This document shows positions 24,850 through 31,663 of a stretch of DNA of 64,000 bases, piece by piece (the first letter of the stretch is position 1; each line of letters starts with the position of its first letter). This DNA comes from an uncultured Eubacteriales bacterium. Lineage in GTDB: Bacteria > Bacillota > Clostridia > Oscillospirales > Acutalibacteraceae. Below the pieces are notes generated by a model that was given only the letters and a program-made list of their open reading frames with translations, had not been told where the DNA came from and did not search any database. The position numbers were made by a program, and so were the translations under genes. The DNA lies in contig CAJUDG010000011.1 in assembly GCA_910584745.1 (NCBI GenBank), positions 67,284-131,283 of the forward strand. The letters are read 5' to 3'.

Positions 24850-25755
24850 TTACAGTTCCAGGTCTCTCAAAGAGAATCCCATCCCCTGCAGCGTCTCCGG
24901 CCTCTGCCGCCAGTCCTCCTTCACCTTCACCCATAGCTGCAAGTTCACCCTGCACCCAAAGAACTCCTCCAAATCTTTCCGCGCCGCGCTCCCGATTCGC
25001 CGGAGCATATCTCCGCCCTTACCTATCAGTATGCCCTTATGGTTGGGCTTCTCGCAGTAGAGGGTCACATGTATCTCCAAAAGCTCCCCCTTCTCCTGCA
25101 TATGCTCCGTCACCGCCGCCACCCCGTGGGGCACCTCCTGCTCCAAAAGCCGCAGCACCTTCTCCCGCACCAGCTCCGCCGCCAGCACCGGCTCCGTCTG
25201 GTCCGTCAGCGTATCCTCCGGGAACAGCCACCCTCCCGGCAGCGTCAGGCCCCGAAGCTCCTCCAGCAGCGCCTCCATGCCGTCGCCCTTCTCCGCGGAC
25301 ACCGGCACCACCGCCTCAAAGCTGTAGAGCCCGGAATACTCCGCTATCTGCTCCATGAGCTTCGTCTTGTCCCCCAAAAGGTCTATCTTGTTTATGGCCA
25401 GCACCGCCGGCACATGCCCCTTCTTGAACCGCCCGATAAGCTCCTCGTCGGCCTTGGACAGCGGCGCGCCCGCCTGTACCACCAGAAGGCAGGAGTCCAC
25501 CCCCTCTATGGCCGCCGTCACCGAGCGCACCATATAGTCCCCTAGCGAGTTCCTGGGCTTCAAAAGCCCCGGCGTGTCCAAAAACACCAGCTGGTCCTCC
25601 CTCTCGGTCAGCACGCCCATTATCCGCGTGCGGGTGGTCTGGGGCTTCTTCGACACGATGGCTATCTTCTCCCCGATAAGCTTGTTCAGTATGGTGGATT
25701 TCCCCACATTGGGCCGCCCCACGATGGCGATGTATGCTGATCTTTGAGTATCCAT
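24850..25755 (-). CDS. era: Ribosome assembly GTPase Era
   Basis: A 301-residue GTPase that binds the 3' end of 16S rRNA during 30S assembly. G motifs in order: GRPNVGKST (residues ~11-19), DTPG (~59-62), NKID (~120) and the SAEKGDG region. The C-terminal KH domain includes GILIGKGGDMLRRIG and ends with DLEL. In most Firmicutes era follows dgkA or cdd and precedes recO. Here two short unknown genes separate it from dgkA, and recO is 22 kb away. Confidence 0.98.
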   Translation of the reverse strand: MDTQRSAYIAIVGRPNVGKSTILNKLIGEKIAIVSKKPQTTRTRIMGVLTEREDQLVFLDTPGLLKPRNSLGDYMVRSVTAAIEGVDSCLLVVQAGAPLSKADEELIGRFKKGHVPAVLAINKIDLLGDKTKLMEQIAEYSGLYSFEAVVPVSAEKGDGMEALLEELRGLTLPGGWLFPEDTLTDQTEPVLAAELVREKVLRLLEQEVPHGVAAVTEHMQEKGELLEIHVTLYCEKPNHKGILIGKGGDMLRRIGSAARKDLEEFFGCRVNLQLWVKVKEDWRQRPETLQGMGFSLRDLEL

Positions 25756-25775
25756 AGTTTCCCTTTTCTTTAAAA

Positions 25776-25807
25776 ATTTTTATCCCTCAAGATTTTTATC
25801 CCTCAAG
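25776..25807. repeat. 16-bp tandem duplication at a stop codon
   Basis: ATTTTTATCCCTCAAG occurs twice in direct succession (25776-25791, 25792-25807). The right copy contains the final codons and stop of the minus-strand gene ending at 25796; the left copy repeats that stop downstream. It is probably a recent slippage or repair event and leaves the protein unchanged. Confidence 0.9.
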
Positions 25808-26209
25808 CGCCTTGAGTATAGCGCCCCGCTCCCGCGCCGCAAACTCCCGGAACGCCGCGAACCGCTCCTCAAATTCGACCCTTTCCTCCTGGGTGATGCC
25901 GTGCTCCCCCTCAGCCGTGCGCACCATGCGGTTATCCTCCGGCAGACGGTTCCCAAAATACTTGCTGTCCTCGCCCTTCTTGCACATCTTCCCTACCAGC
26001 TTGAGGAAGTCCTCATATGCCCGCGAGGGCGTGTCATAATGCTTGAGCAGCAGATACCTGAACCCGCCCAGATCCGTATCGTTACAGTCAAATATGCCGC
26101 ATTCCCGGTCCTTCAGCAGCAAAAGCACGCCCATTTTGCCCCTCTCCACCACCGCGTAGGTGGCCCCCAGGGCCCGGTTTTCCTCCATCCTGACGGTCGA
26201 GCGCACCAT
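25796..26209 (-). CDS. Uncharacterised cytosolic protein
   Basis: A 137-residue protein I do not recognise. It starts MVRSTVRMEENRALGATYAV, contains a hydrophobic strand (MGVLLLLKDRECGIFDC), a cysteine-containing turn, and a charged helical C-terminus (EERVEFEERFAAFREFAARE). There is no signal peptide or membrane segment. I chose the ATG at 26209 because AAGGGAGA precedes it and because a longer frame would overlap the previous gene. It lies 14 bases after that gene and 40 bases before era. Confidence 0.68.
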   Translation of the reverse strand: MVRSTVRMEENRALGATYAVVERGKMGVLLLLKDRECGIFDCNDTDLGGFRYLLLKHYDTPSRAYEDFLKLVGKMCKKGEDSKYFGNRLPEDNRMVRTAEGEHGITQEERVEFEERFAAFREFAARERGAILKALEG

Positions 26210-26223
26210 GGCATATTCTCCCT

Positions 26224-26628
26224 TCACGTTCCGGCCTTTTGTCCCAATGAAACGATCTCGCACAAATCGTTCCGCTTCCACTTCAACACCGCGCGGATAT
26301 CGCCGTTCGAGCATTGCTCCGGCTCCCTTATTTTCAAGGTCGCGCCGGCGTAAATATCCCCCGGTAAAACCTTATCGTAAATACCCCGCTCAGTTTTAAA
26401 GGTGATCCTATCATAAGATAAATCATAATCTTCTATAAGCCAATCCTCTAAAGCAACCGTCAGGTAATACCCATCCTCATCATGAAACTTCTCCGCAACG
26501 CAGTCAATGGAGAGGGTCGTATAGGTCACCGGCCCATCCTTCTCCGCGCCGCTCACCGCAGCAAGCCATCCCGCGCCCAGCATAACGCACGCCAGCACAG
26601 CCGCCAAAATGACTACCCTTTTCTTCAT
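26224..26628 (-). CDS. Small exported protein of unknown function
   Basis: A 134-residue protein with an N-terminal signal sequence (MKKRVVILAAVLACVMLGAG, then WLAAVSGA as a likely cleavage region) and a soluble domain of about 105 residues. The domain is rich in Asp, Glu, Tyr and Lys (DEDGYYLTVALEDWLIEDYD, then ATLKIREPEQ). I do not recognise the fold; the alternating pattern suggests an OB-like or beta-barrel domain. It sits between dgkA and the uncharacterised gene before era. It may be lineage-specific. Confidence 0.65.
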   Translation of the reverse strand: MKKRVVILAAVLACVMLGAGWLAAVSGAEKDGPVTYTTLSIDCVAEKFHDEDGYYLTVALEDWLIEDYDLSYDRITFKTERGIYDKVLPGDIYAGATLKIREPEQCSNGDIRAVLKWKRNDLCEIVSLGQKAGT

Positions 26629-26640
26629 CCTTCCTCCCCC

Positions 26641-27111
26641 TCACTCCTTCTTAAGCGGTACAAGGAAAATAAGCCCCAGGCTAGCCGCCACCGACGCCCC
26701 AAACGCCCCCAGCTTCCAGCCTGTCCCCACTATGTCCATAATGACCGCCCAAAGCTCCGGGCGTAGCAAAACCGCCCCGCCCACAAGCGCGGCGAAAATC
26801 GCGTACAAAAGCACCGCCCCCGCGGCCAGGTCCTTGACCCTGCCTATCTCGGGGTCCTGTTTCTTACACACATGGTCGCAGAGCTTTTCCACGGCGGTGT
26901 TCATCGCCTCGGCCCCGGTCACAAGGCCCATGGAGAGCAGCAGGCAGGCAAGCTCCCCCCGCCCAAGGCCCATCTTAAGGGCGAAGAACAGCACATATCC
27001 GCAGGCGGCGGCATGTATGCGCATGTTCCTCTCAGAGCGAAGGCAGAGCCATGCCCCCCTGAAAGCGTCCCTAAAGCTCTCAAAAAGGCTCCGTCTTTTA
27101 TCCGGTCTCAT
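26641..27111 (-). CDS. dgkA: Diacylglycerol/undecaprenol kinase
   Basis: A 156-residue membrane kinase of the DgkA family. In Gram-positives it phosphorylates undecaprenol for cell-wall lipid recycling. Family features: an N-terminal amphipathic part (FRDAFRGAWLCLRSERNMRIH), the active-site segment GAEAMNTAVEKLCDHV, and DLAAGAVLLYAIFA. Three or more membrane helices are visible, with an extra C-terminal hydrophobic segment. Its start overlaps the ybeY stop by 4 bases. The phoH-ybeY-dgkA-era order is conserved in Firmicutes. Confidence 0.93.
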   Translation of the reverse strand: MRPDKRRSLFESFRDAFRGAWLCLRSERNMRIHAAACGYVLFFALKMGLGRGELACLLLSMGLVTGAEAMNTAVEKLCDHVCKKQDPEIGRVKDLAAGAVLLYAIFAALVGGAVLLRPELWAVIMDIVGTGWKLGAFGASVAASLGLIFLVPLKKE

Positions 27112-27608
27112 TCTTCCGGGGCGTAGCTCCCGCTGGCGGGCAGGCCCAGCTCCCGCATGACCCGCTCCTCCTTCTCCCGCATACGCACCCGGGCCATGCC
27201 GCCCTCCTCGTGGTCATAGCCCAGAAGGTGCAGCATGGAGTGGGCCGTCAGATACCCGATCTCCCGCTCCAGGGTGTGGCCGTAGGTCTTCGCCTGCTCC
27301 ATGGCCTTTGGGATGGAGATGACGATGTCCCCCAGTATCTTCGCGCCGGTCTCATGGTTCACGTCATAGTTGCCGCCCTCGCCCATTGGAAAGGACAGCA
27401 CGTCCGTCACCGAGTCCTTGTCGCGGTACTGCCGATTCATCTCTTTGATCTGGTCGTTGTCCACAAAGCTGACGCTTATCTCCGCCGGGTCCGGAAACCC
27501 CTCCAGCTGGAGCACCGCGTGGCAGCAGCGCCGGATAAGCATCCGCACCCCGGTGGGCACCCTTATCTGCTTCTGCCGGTTTGAAATGATCACCCTTATC
27601 TTCTCCAT
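27108..27608 (-). CDS. ybeY: Endoribonuclease YbeY (rRNA maturation)
   Basis: A 166-residue zinc-dependent RNase for 16S rRNA 3'-end maturation and ribosome quality control. The zinc motif HxxxHxxxxxH is visible as HSMLHLLGYDH, and the family segment NRQYRDKDSVTDVLSFP precedes it. It lies between phoH and dgkA, its usual place. The C-terminus is somewhat extended past the zinc site. Confidence 0.97.
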   Translation of the reverse strand: MEKIRVIISNRQKQIRVPTGVRMLIRRCCHAVLQLEGFPDPAEISVSFVDNDQIKEMNRQYRDKDSVTDVLSFPMGEGGNYDVNHETGAKILGDIVISIPKAMEQAKTYGHTLEREIGYLTAHSMLHLLGYDHEEGGMARVRMREKEERVMRELGLPASGSYAPEE

Positions 27609-27645
27609 ATTACTCTATCCTTTCCCCGGCAGCCGCCGGTGATTC

Positions 27646-28605
27646 TCACTGCCTGGTCTTGGCCGCGCGCTCATAGGCCCTTATAATATCCTGGACCAGC
27701 TTATGGCGCACCACGTCCTTTTCGGTGAACTTGAATATGGCGATGTCATCCACTCCCCGAAGCACCCGCACCGCCTCCTTAAGGCCGCTGCGCTTGCCGT
27801 CGGGCAGGTCTATCTGGGTCACGTCCCCGGTTATCACCATCTTGGAGTTGAAGCCAAGGCGCGTTAAAAACATCTTCATCTGCTCCCCGGTGGTGTTCTG
27901 TGCCTCGTCCAGTATGATGAAGCTGTCGTCCAGGGTCCGCCCGCGCATATAGGCCAGGGGCGCCACCTCGATATTGCCGCGCTCCACATACTTTGCGTAG
28001 GTCTCCGCCCCCAGCATGTCGAAAAGGGCGTCATACAGGGGCCGAAGGTATGGATCCACCTTCTGCTGTAAGTCGCCGGGCAGGAACCCCAGCTTCTCCC
28101 CGGCCTCCACCGCCGGGCGGGTCAGGATTATCCTGTTCACCTGCTGGGCCCTGAAGGCCGTCACGGCCATGGCCACCGCCAGATAGGTCTTGCCCGTGCC
28201 CGCGGGGCCCACCCCGATGGTGACGGTGTTGTTCTTGATATTGTCGCAGTAGGTCCGCTGGCCCACGGTCTTGGGCTTTATGGGCTTGCCCTTGGCGGTT
28301 ATGCAGATGCAGTCCCCCGCGAGCCTTGCCACCTTTTCCTCGCTGTCCTCGGCCACCATGCTCATGCAGTACCGCACATTCTGGTCGCTTAGGCTCTCCC
28401 CCGCGCCGATAAGGGTGATAAGGCTTCTGACGGCCCGCGCCGCCTTATCCACCTTCTCCTCATCCTCGCCGGTTATCTTCAGCTCCGAGTCCCTTATGAC
28501 CACGGCCACGCCGTACTCATGCTCGATAAGCCGCATATTGCCGTCTATGCTGCCGAACAGCTCCGCGGCCTGCTCTATCCTGTCCAGGTTTATTTTAACT
28601 TCCAA
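27646..28605 (-). CDS. phoH: PhoH-family ATPase
   Basis: A 319-residue PhoH/YbeZ-type ATPase that cooperates with YbeY in RNA metabolism. An N-terminal KH-like segment (INLDRIEQAAELFG) is followed by the P-loop ATPase with Walker A GPAGTGKTYLAVAMA, Walker B FIILDEAQNTT and GDVTQIDLP. The length is normal. It has its own promoter (28661-28690), so it need not depend on the upstream sporulation genes yqfC-yqfD. Confidence 0.96.
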   Translation of the reverse strand: MEVKINLDRIEQAAELFGSIDGNMRLIEHEYGVAVVIRDSELKITGEDEEKVDKAARAVRSLITLIGAGESLSDQNVRYCMSMVAEDSEEKVARLAGDCICITAKGKPIKPKTVGQRTYCDNIKNNTVTIGVGPAGTGKTYLAVAMAVTAFRAQQVNRIILTRPAVEAGEKLGFLPGDLQQKVDPYLRPLYDALFDMLGAETYAKYVERGNIEVAPLAYMRGRTLDDSFIILDEAQNTTGEQMKMFLTRLGFNSKMVITGDVTQIDLPDGKRSGLKEAVRVLRGVDDIAIFKFTEKDVVRHKLVQDIIRAYERAAKTRQ

Positions 28606-28660
28606 TTCGTGTAATTACCTTTCCCGCTTTTTACATTTAAAGTCTGGCTCTATTTAATAC

Positions 28661-28690
28661 ATTATAACATAAACTGTCCTGAAAGTTCAA
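28661..28690 (-). promoter_or_regulatory. Sigma-A promoter of phoH-ybeY-dgkA-era
   Basis: On the minus strand there is TTGAAC (28685-28690), an 18-base spacer and TATAAT (28661-28666). It separates the housekeeping part of the cluster from the sporulation genes yqfCD. Confidence 0.75.
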
Positions 28691-28737
28691 GCCCAAACCC
28701 TATGAAAATTCTCCAAAAATTTCGTAAATTGTTTGGG

Positions 28738-29937
28738 CTATTCCACCAAGATTTTCTCCACCACCCCTATCTCCTCCCAGCAGCGGCACCCGGAGGAGAG
28801 TATGCAGAGCCCGTCTGAGAAGGTGAACTCCAAGGTCTCCTGCCGTATGCTGCCGCCCTTTGGCAGCTGTGCCCGCTGGACCTCCCTAAGCTTTCTGAGA
28901 GCCGCCGCCTTCTGCTCCTCCTCAGAGAGGGCCCGCTCCCGCTCCTCAAGGTAAACGGTGGTCCGCCGCTCAAGCCCCAGGGGCAGCTCCACCCCCAGCA
29001 CCTTCCACTGCCGGGTCTCCTTCCAGGACCTTTTCGGCCCGTCATACCTGCCGTAGAGCCCCAGGGGTATCCTCAGCCCGAACACATGCAGCCAGAGCTC
29101 CGAGTCCTGGCCGGCCTCCACCGGCTCCCGCACGGTCCCGCTAACCTGGACGGTGAACTCCCGGTATGTCTCGGCGGTGACGCTGCCCCTGGCGGCCCCG
29201 GTCCTTCTGTAGGGCTCCGGGGGCTGGGGGGCCCAGGGGTCCAGCCGCTCCTGGTATAGCCCCGCTATCAGGAGCTGGCCCTCGAACACCGTCTCCCCTA
29301 TCCGCACCTCCGGCCGGCCCTCGTGGGCCTCAAGCTTCACTATCTTTCCCGCCCGGGCCGCAACGATGTTGGAGAGCTCATCCTTTATCTCCAGCTCCGG
29401 CTTTTTTGTCCCCTCCTTCACCACCACATCGGCATAGCAGCCGTCGGTGTTCACGCTGACCCAGCTGAGCCCGGGGAGCAGGGCCTGCATCTTCCCCTCC
29501 GGGTTCCCGGCCCGAAGGCGCTCCCTGTCCGCCCCCACGTATACGCCGCTGTCATACGCCGCCTCCAGCACCTGGCTTGGCAGCAGCTTCTCTGTGCCGG
29601 AGACCGATACCCCCCAGATAAAGCCGGACATATACCAGTAGAGGGCCGCGCCGAGAACGGTCCCCAGTATCAGCCCCTTGCGCGCCCAAAGCCGGGCAAA
29701 CTGAAAGGGCAGCCCCCGCTTCTTCCCCACCCGGCAAACCGTCCCGCACCGCCTGCACAGGGGGCGCAGCTTTATGTACTCACCGGGCTTTATCCGGGCG
29801 GCGGCACACTCCCCCTCTCGGCGGAAGCCCCAGAGCAGCAGCCCCCTCTTTGCCGCCATGGAAAAGAGCCTTGCTCCGTCCCCCCTTGCCGTAAATTCCA
29901 CATAGCCCGACAGCCAATGGTATATCCGTGTCAGCAT
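28738..29937 (-). CDS. yqfD: Sporulation protein YqfD
   Basis: A 399-residue protein of the YqfD family made in the mother cell during sporulation. The N-terminal part has the GDGARLFSMAAKRGLLLWGF region, one membrane segment (GLILGTVLGAALYWYMSGFI) and a long outer domain with GVYVGADRERL and LSWVSVNTDG. The C-terminal charged segment (VYLEERERALSEEEQ) is typical. It is preceded by yqfC with a 9-base gap. In Bacillus subtilis this pair is under sigma-E. Confidence 0.9.
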   Translation of the reverse strand: MLTRIYHWLSGYVEFTARGDGARLFSMAAKRGLLLWGFRREGECAAARIKPGEYIKLRPLCRRCGTVCRVGKKRGLPFQFARLWARKGLILGTVLGAALYWYMSGFIWGVSVSGTEKLLPSQVLEAAYDSGVYVGADRERLRAGNPEGKMQALLPGLSWVSVNTDGCYADVVVKEGTKKPELEIKDELSNIVAARAGKIVKLEAHEGRPEVRIGETVFEGQLLIAGLYQERLDPWAPQPPEPYRRTGAARGSVTAETYREFTVQVSGTVREPVEAGQDSELWLHVFGLRIPLGLYGRYDGPKRSWKETRQWKVLGVELPLGLERRTTVYLEERERALSEEEQKAAALRKLREVQRAQLPKGGSIRQETLEFTFSDGLCILSSGCRCWEEIGVVEKILVE

Positions 29938-29946
29938 AGCGTCCCC

Positions 29947-30171
29947 CTAATAGCTGTATTCTATGCCGGAGATGGCCCCCTCCACCATGGCGGAGCTCCC
30001 CGTCAGCTTGGTAAGTCTCAGGTCCCTGCCGCCTATGCGCACGGTGAGCCGTCCGGCGCGCAGCACCACCTTCTCAGAGTCATAGTCAAGGACCCCGTCG
30101 CAGCCGTCTATCACGGCGCTTCTGTTGCCCGTGAGGGTTATCACCCCGCCGCCTGTGGGCTTTTCCTGCAT
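29947..30171 (-). CDS. yqfC: Sporulation protein YqfC (YabP family)
   Basis: A small protein of 74 residues, somewhat shorter than the Bacillus homologue. It shows the YabP/YqfC signature: VITLTGNRSAVIDGCDGVLDY, then VVLRAGRLTVRI and the family ending ISGIEYSY. I chose the ATG at 30171 because GGGGGG lies about 6 bases upstream; an ATG at 30210 lacks a ribosome site and would fall in the probable promoter. It heads the yqfC-yqfD pair, divergent from ylbJ. Confidence 0.85.
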   Translation of the reverse strand: MQEKPTGGGVITLTGNRSAVIDGCDGVLDYDSEKVVLRAGRLTVRIGGRDLRLTKLTGSSAMVEGAISGIEYSY

Positions 30172-30207
30172 ACCGCCGCCCCCCTGGGTAATATATTTAG
30201 TGGTATA

Positions 30208-30236
30208 CATATATGAAAACCGTCCCGCCCATATTC
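30208..30236. promoter_or_regulatory. Candidate sigma-E promoter(s) between yqfC and ylbJ
   Basis: On the minus strand there is GAATATG (30230-30236), a 14-base spacer and CATATATG (30208-30215), a good match to sigma-E sites (GHATATT, 13-15 bases, CATACANT). CATATATG is palindromic, so it could also serve as -10 for ylbJ on the plus strand, with TAATATA at about 30189-30195 and a 12-base spacer. Both flanking genes are in the sigma-E regulon of Bacillus. Confidence 0.5.
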
Positions 30237-30257
30237 ACCCCGAAAGGAGCCGCCTCT

Positions 30258-31385
30258 ATGCTCTCCGCCCTTATACTCCTGATCTTCACCCTCTCGCTGC
30301 TCATATGGCCCCGGGCCGTGTCCGGCGCGGCAGCCTCCTCTGTGGCGTACTGCCTTCACACCCTTGTGCCCTCCCTGTTCCCCTTCATGGTCCTGTGCGG
30401 CTTCGCGGTGGAGTCCCCTGCGGCAGCCAAGCTCTCCCGGCCCCTGGGGCTGCCCGCCCGGTATCTGTTCCGGCTGCCGGGCTGCTGCGCCGCGCCCATA
30501 CTCATGGGCCTTATAGGCGGCTACCCCGCCGGAGCGAAGGGTGCCTCCCTGCTTCTGTCAAGGGGGCTCATCACCCGGGAGCAGGCCGGGCGTATGCTCA
30601 TGTTCTGCGTGAACCCGGGCCTGGCCTTTACGGTCACCTATCTTGGCATAGGCGTCTTTGGCAGCCCGGGCCTTGGCTGGCGGCTGTTCCTGGCGGTGAG
30701 CCTTTCGTCTGTGCTCCTGGGCATACTCTCAGGGCTCCTCTCCCCGGTGCCCGAGCCGGTGAAGGAGCCGCCTCCAAAGAGCCCTCCCGGGGCCCTGACC
30801 CGCTCGGTGGCCGGGGCCGCCCGGAGCGTGCTGATAATGTGCGCCTTTATCGTGCTGTTCTCAGGGTTCTCCGCCCTCCTGCACCAGAGCGGCCTGTTCC
30901 AGGGGGCTGTACGGCTGCTCTCCCGGCTGGGCGTCTTCACCCCCCAGCAGTGGGCCAGCGTCCTCTCCTTCCTCATAGAGGTCACCGGCGGCGCCGGGGA
31001 CGCGGGGGCACTGGGAGTGGGGCCGGGGTTCTTCGCCTTCGGGCTGGCCTTTGGAGGGATATGCGTGCATATGCAGGCGCTATCCATGTTCAGCGAGCCG
31101 CCCATATCCACGCCGGTCTTTCTCCTCTGCCGGCTTATCCACGGCCTGCTGTCCTGCGGTATCTTCGCCCTTATGGGCCTTATCGCGCCCCTGGAGAGCG
31201 CCGCCGCGGACCTGCCCGCCGCGGCCGAAGCCTACCGGGCGGGGCTCTCCGGGGGATGGATGGGGGGCGCGTCCCTGCTGCTCATGTGCGCGGCCTTCCT
31301 GCTTATGGTCCCGGGGGAAAAATCTCCCCTTGCAAAACCGGCGGGATCGTTGTATAATTTCAGTAAATGCAACTTAAAGGAATGA
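30258..31385 (+). CDS. ylbJ: Sporulation integral membrane protein YlbJ
   Basis: A 375-residue membrane protein of the nucleoside-recognition/Gate family needed for spore coat or cortex assembly. Typical features are VAYCLHTLVPSLFPFMVLCG near the start, LMGLIGGYPAGAKGASLL, and CVNPGLAFTVTYLG. About eight hydrophobic segments are visible. I chose the ATG at 30258, preceded by AAAGGAG. It is divergent from yqfC-yqfD and probably under the same sporulation sigma factor. The C-terminus overlaps possible starts of the next small gene. Confidence 0.9.
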   Translation: MLSALILLIFTLSLLIWPRAVSGAAASSVAYCLHTLVPSLFPFMVLCGFAVESPAAAKLSRPLGLPARYLFRLPGCCAAPILMGLIGGYPAGAKGASLLLSRGLITREQAGRMLMFCVNPGLAFTVTYLGIGVFGSPGLGWRLFLAVSLSSVLLGILSGLLSPVPEPVKEPPPKSPPGALTRSVAGAARSVLIMCAFIVLFSGFSALLHQSGLFQGAVRLLSRLGVFTPQQWASVLSFLIEVTGGAGDAGALGVGPGFFAFGLAFGGICVHMQALSMFSEPPISTPVFLLCRLIHGLLSCGIFALMGLIAPLESAAADLPAAAEAYRAGLSGGWMGGASLLLMCAAFLLMVPGEKSPLAKPAGSLYNFSKCNLKE

Positions 31386-31390
31386 TCAGC

Positions 31391-31609
31391 TTGCGCAAAA
31401 AGACCCCCCCACTGTTCGGCGGCAGCATACCGAAGAGCTGCGCCTACTGCGACTATAACGCCTCCCCTTCGGGACCCCCTGTCTGCCGTCTGGGGCTGAA
31501 GCTCTCGGAGGAGGGCAAATGCGCCCGCTACAGCTATAACCCCCTTTTGCGGGAGCCCAAGAATTCCCCGCCCCTGCCGGAGCACGACCCGGAGGAGTTC
31601 AAGCTTTAA
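31391..31609 (+). CDS. Small cysteine-motif protein, putative metal-binding
   Basis: A 72-residue protein with four cysteines arranged as CAYCDY, then VCRLG and KCARY, which could bind zinc. The end is Pro-rich (LREPKNSPPLPEHDP). I recall similar small Cys proteins in clostridial genomes but know no function. The TTG at 31391 has AAAGGA 9 bases upstream and is my preferred start; an ATG at 31367 overlaps ylbJ and lacks a ribosome site. A terminator follows. Confidence 0.65.
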   Translation: MRKKTPPLFGGSIPKSCAYCDYNASPSGPPVCRLGLKLSEEGKCARYSYNPLLREPKNSPPLPEHDPEEFKL

Positions 31610-31617
31610 ATAACCGG

Positions 31618-31660
31618 CAGGGCCGCACCCATCAAAAGGGTACGGCCCTGTCTTTATATA
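31618..31660. terminator. Terminator between the small Cys protein and the SLH gene
   Basis: CAGGGCCGCACCC, loop ATCAAAA, GGGTACGGCCCTG, then TCTTTATATA on the plus strand. It may serve the converging SLH gene too, although the minus-strand tail is weaker. Confidence 0.82.
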
Positions 31661-31663
31661 TTT

